Of a DNA stretch of 6,739 nucleotides, positions 5,366 through 6,739 are shown piece after piece. The notes beneath the pieces are model-generated. The model was given only the letters and a program-made list of their open reading frames with translations. It ran no database searches and was not told the DNA's origin. A program made the translations under genes and the position numbers. Origin of the DNA: Gammaproteobacteria bacterium (GTDB taxonomy: Bacteria > Pseudomonadota > Gammaproteobacteria > SZUA-140); assembly GCA_026994735.1 (NCBI GenBank), contig JALWQD010000005.1, positions 1-6,739 on the forward strand, written 5' to 3'. The first letter of the stretch is position 1. Each line of letters begins with the position of its first letter.

Positions 5366-6454
5366 ATGGCAAAGCAGACTCCTCTTTATCAAGCGCATGT
5401 TGATATGGCTGCGCGCATGGTTGATTTCGCTGGCTGGGATATGCCTCTCCATTACGGTTCTCAGCTTGATGAGCATCGGCAGGTGCGCGCAGATGCTGGT
5501 ATGTTCGATGTTTCTCATATGGTTATTGTTGATTTCGAGGGCCATGCGGCGAAAGATTATTTACGTCATTTGTTGGCCAATGATGTCGCCCGTTTGCAGC
5601 AGGGGCAGGCTCTCTATAGCTGTATGCTGAACGAGAACGCGGGCATTATCGATGATTTGATCGTTTATCAGCGCGGAACCAGGGGTTACCGGGTCGTCGT
5701 CAATGCGGCTACCCGTGACAAGGATCTGGCCTGGATGCGCAAACAGCTGCCTGCTCACGGGGTGGTCCTTCAGGAACGGGAAGACTTGGCTATGATCGCC
5801 GTCCAGGGGCCGCACGCACGGGCATGTGTGCATACTGTTCTTGGTCATGAGCCGGCTGCTCAGCTGGCCGAACTGAAGCCTTTTTTTGCCACTGATATTG
5901 GCGAATTATTTATTGCCCGGACAGGGTATACCGGTGAAGATGGCTACGAAATGATGGTTCCTGCGGCGCAGGCCACCGGGATTTGGCAGGCCTTGCATGC
6001 TGCAGGTGTTGCGCCGATCGGACTGGGAGCACGGGATACCTTGCGTCTTGAAGCGGGTATGTCCCTGTATGGTACGGATATGGATGAGAGTACCCATCCT
6101 CTCGAAAGTGCCCTTGGCTGGACAGTGGCCTGGGAGCCTGAGGAACGTGACTTTATTGGCCGGACTGTGCTGCAATCGGTGCGTGCGCGCAGTGATGGGC
6201 GTAAAATGGTTGGTCTTGTATTGACAGGAAAGGGTGTCCTGCGCGGTGGCCAGACTGTCTGCCTTCGTCAAGGTGAAGAAGTTGGCGTGATCACCAGTGG
6301 CAGTTTTTCGCCCGTTATCGGGCAGGGGATTGCGCTCGCTCGGGTTGAGGCGCGTCTGCTGGATGAAGGGACTGTTCTTATTCGTGGGCGTCAGCAAGCA
6401 GTAAAGCTTGTGCGGCCGCCCTTCGTTCGTCATGGTCAGGTTTGTTATCGCTAA
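5366..6454 (+). CDS. gcvT: Aminomethyltransferase (glycine cleavage system T protein)
   Basis: The T protein takes the aminomethyl group from the lipoyl arm of the H protein, releases ammonia and makes 5,10-methylene-tetrahydrofolate. The 362-residue product has the usual family length and can be followed along E. coli GcvT from end to end: MAKQTPLY at the start, MVDFAGWDMPLHYGSQ (18-33), DAGMFDVSHM (43-52), YSCMLNENAGIIDDLIVY (84-101), TGYTGEDGYE (186-195), GLGARDTLRLEAGM (219-232), the EPEERDFIGR segment, and ITSGSFSP near the C terminus. The IDDL motif at 95-98 holds the aspartate known to be essential in this family. ATG 5366 is chosen because AAGGG (5356-5360) lies 5 bases upstream and MAKQTPLY matches known N termini; an in-frame ATG at 5342 would add eight atypical residues. 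gcvH follows after 88 bases, consistent with one gcv operon; gcvP is not in the window. Confidence 0.98.
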   Translation: MAKQTPLYQAHVDMAARMVDFAGWDMPLHYGSQLDEHRQVRADAGMFDVSHMVIVDFEGHAAKDYLRHLLANDVARLQQGQALYSCMLNENAGIIDDLIVYQRGTRGYRVVVNAATRDKDLAWMRKQLPAHGVVLQEREDLAMIAVQGPHARACVHTVLGHEPAAQLAELKPFFATDIGELFIARTGYTGEDGYEMMVPAAQATGIWQALHAAGVAPIGLGARDTLRLEAGMSLYGTDMDESTHPLESALGWTVAWEPEERDFIGRTVLQSVRARSDGRKMVGLVLTGKGVLRGGQTVCLRQGEEVGVITSGSFSPVIGQGIALARVEARLLDEGTVLIRGRQQAVKLVRPPFVRHGQVCYR

Positions 6455-6481
6455 ACGCCCCTGGCAAAAAACGATTACCCT

Positions 6482-6499
6482 GTTGCCGGTCCTGGCGAC
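6482..6499. repeat. Weak stem-loop between gcvT and gcvH
   Basis: GTTGCC and GGCGAC can pair over six positions, one of them a G-U wobble, around GGTCCT. The ATTATTTTT that follows begins 14 bases later, too far for an intrinsic terminator. It may be a minor mRNA-processing or stability element, or chance; gcvT and gcvH are probably still co-transcribed. Confidence 0.25.
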
Positions 6500-6542
6500 C
6501 ATCGACAGACGCATTATTTTTGAGACTATGAGGTGTGAATAA

Positions 6543-6739
6543 ATGATGGACACTGCTGCAAACAGGAGATATACCGAGTCCCATGAATGGGTTGAAGACC
6601 TGGGTGATGGCCGCTTGCGGATAGGCATTACGGATCATGCCCAGGAAGCTCTCGGGGACATGGTTTATGTCGAGCTGCCAGAATTGGGTGCCGAGTATAA
6701 AAAAGGGGATCCCTGTGCTGTTGTCGAATCAGTCAAGGC
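6543..6739 (+). CDS. gcvH: Glycine cleavage system H protein (3'-truncated by window edge)
   Basis: The H protein is the lipoyl-carrying shuttle of the glycine cleavage system, passing the aminomethyl group between the P, T and L proteins. The window holds the first 65 codons plus two bases of a protein that is usually about 125-130 residues. The sequence follows GcvH closely: YTESHEWVE (10-18), IGITDHAQEALGDMVYVELP (27-46), an LGAEYKKGD turn, and CAVVESVK, ending at K65, the lysine that is lipoylated and has the same number in E. coli GcvH. GAGGTG at 6530-6535 lies 7 bases before ATG 6543; the ATG immediately following at 6546 could also serve. The 88-base gap after gcvT has no convincing promoter or terminator, so co-transcription with gcvT is the simplest reading. 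Identity is very secure despite truncation. Confidence 0.98.
   Translation, partial: MMDTAANRRYTESHEWVEDLGDGRLRIGITDHAQEALGDMVYVELPELGAEYKKGDPCAVVESVK

Noticed and set aside
6310..6323. GCCCG-TTAT-CGGGC hairpin as a terminator
   Set aside because: It is inside the gcvT coding sequence with no T-tract after it; the T-run lies before the stem.
5906..6628. A 240-codon open frame on the minus strand across gcvT and the gcvT-gcvH gap
   Set aside because: It lies opposite the fully conserved gcvT and gcvH frames, and its translation is low in recognisable structure and rich in Arg, Thr, Pro and Ser as expected for an antisense shadow.

Overview
The window looks like ordinary chromosomal DNA of a gammaproteobacterium with moderate GC content. 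This rests on the close match of its GcvT and GcvH to the enterobacterial or pseudomonad type, and on a cluster of outer-membrane lipoproteins (LPP20-like, LpoB-like, COG3014-like) of a kind I associate with gammaproteobacteria. All genes are on the + strand, every gap between genes is under 150 bases, and I see no mobile element, CRISPR array, tRNA or rRNA. I cannot name a genus.

Layout. Bases 1-912 hold the C-terminal two thirds of 6-phosphogluconate dehydrogenase (gnd), whose 5' end lies outside the window. Bases 1049-1429 encode a small secreted protein that resembles NrfJ-related periplasmic proteins. After a gap with a promoter-like sequence and a strong inverted repeat comes a tight run of four genes (1564-5227): an LPP20-family lipoprotein, an LpoB-like lipoprotein (candidate penicillin-binding protein activator), a TPR-like COG3014-type lipoprotein, and a second, longer LPP20-domain lipoprotein. 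They overlap or lie 1-16 bases apart and all carry lipoprotein signal peptides without Asp at +2, so they probably form one transcript whose products sit at the inner face of the outer membrane. A stem-loop follows the last of them. The glycine cleavage genes gcvT (5366-6454) and gcvH (6543 onward, cut by the window end just after the lipoyl-lysine codon) close the window.

How it fits together. gnd makes NADPH and ribulose-5-phosphate. gcvT and gcvH split glycine to supply methylene-tetrahydrofolate. The part that is least understood is the lipoprotein run between them: an LpoB-like protein with two LPP20 paralogues and a TPR-like partner suggests an envelope assembly module, possibly a regulator of peptidoglycan synthesis or a scaffold for a periplasmic machine. 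That function is inferred from family and context.
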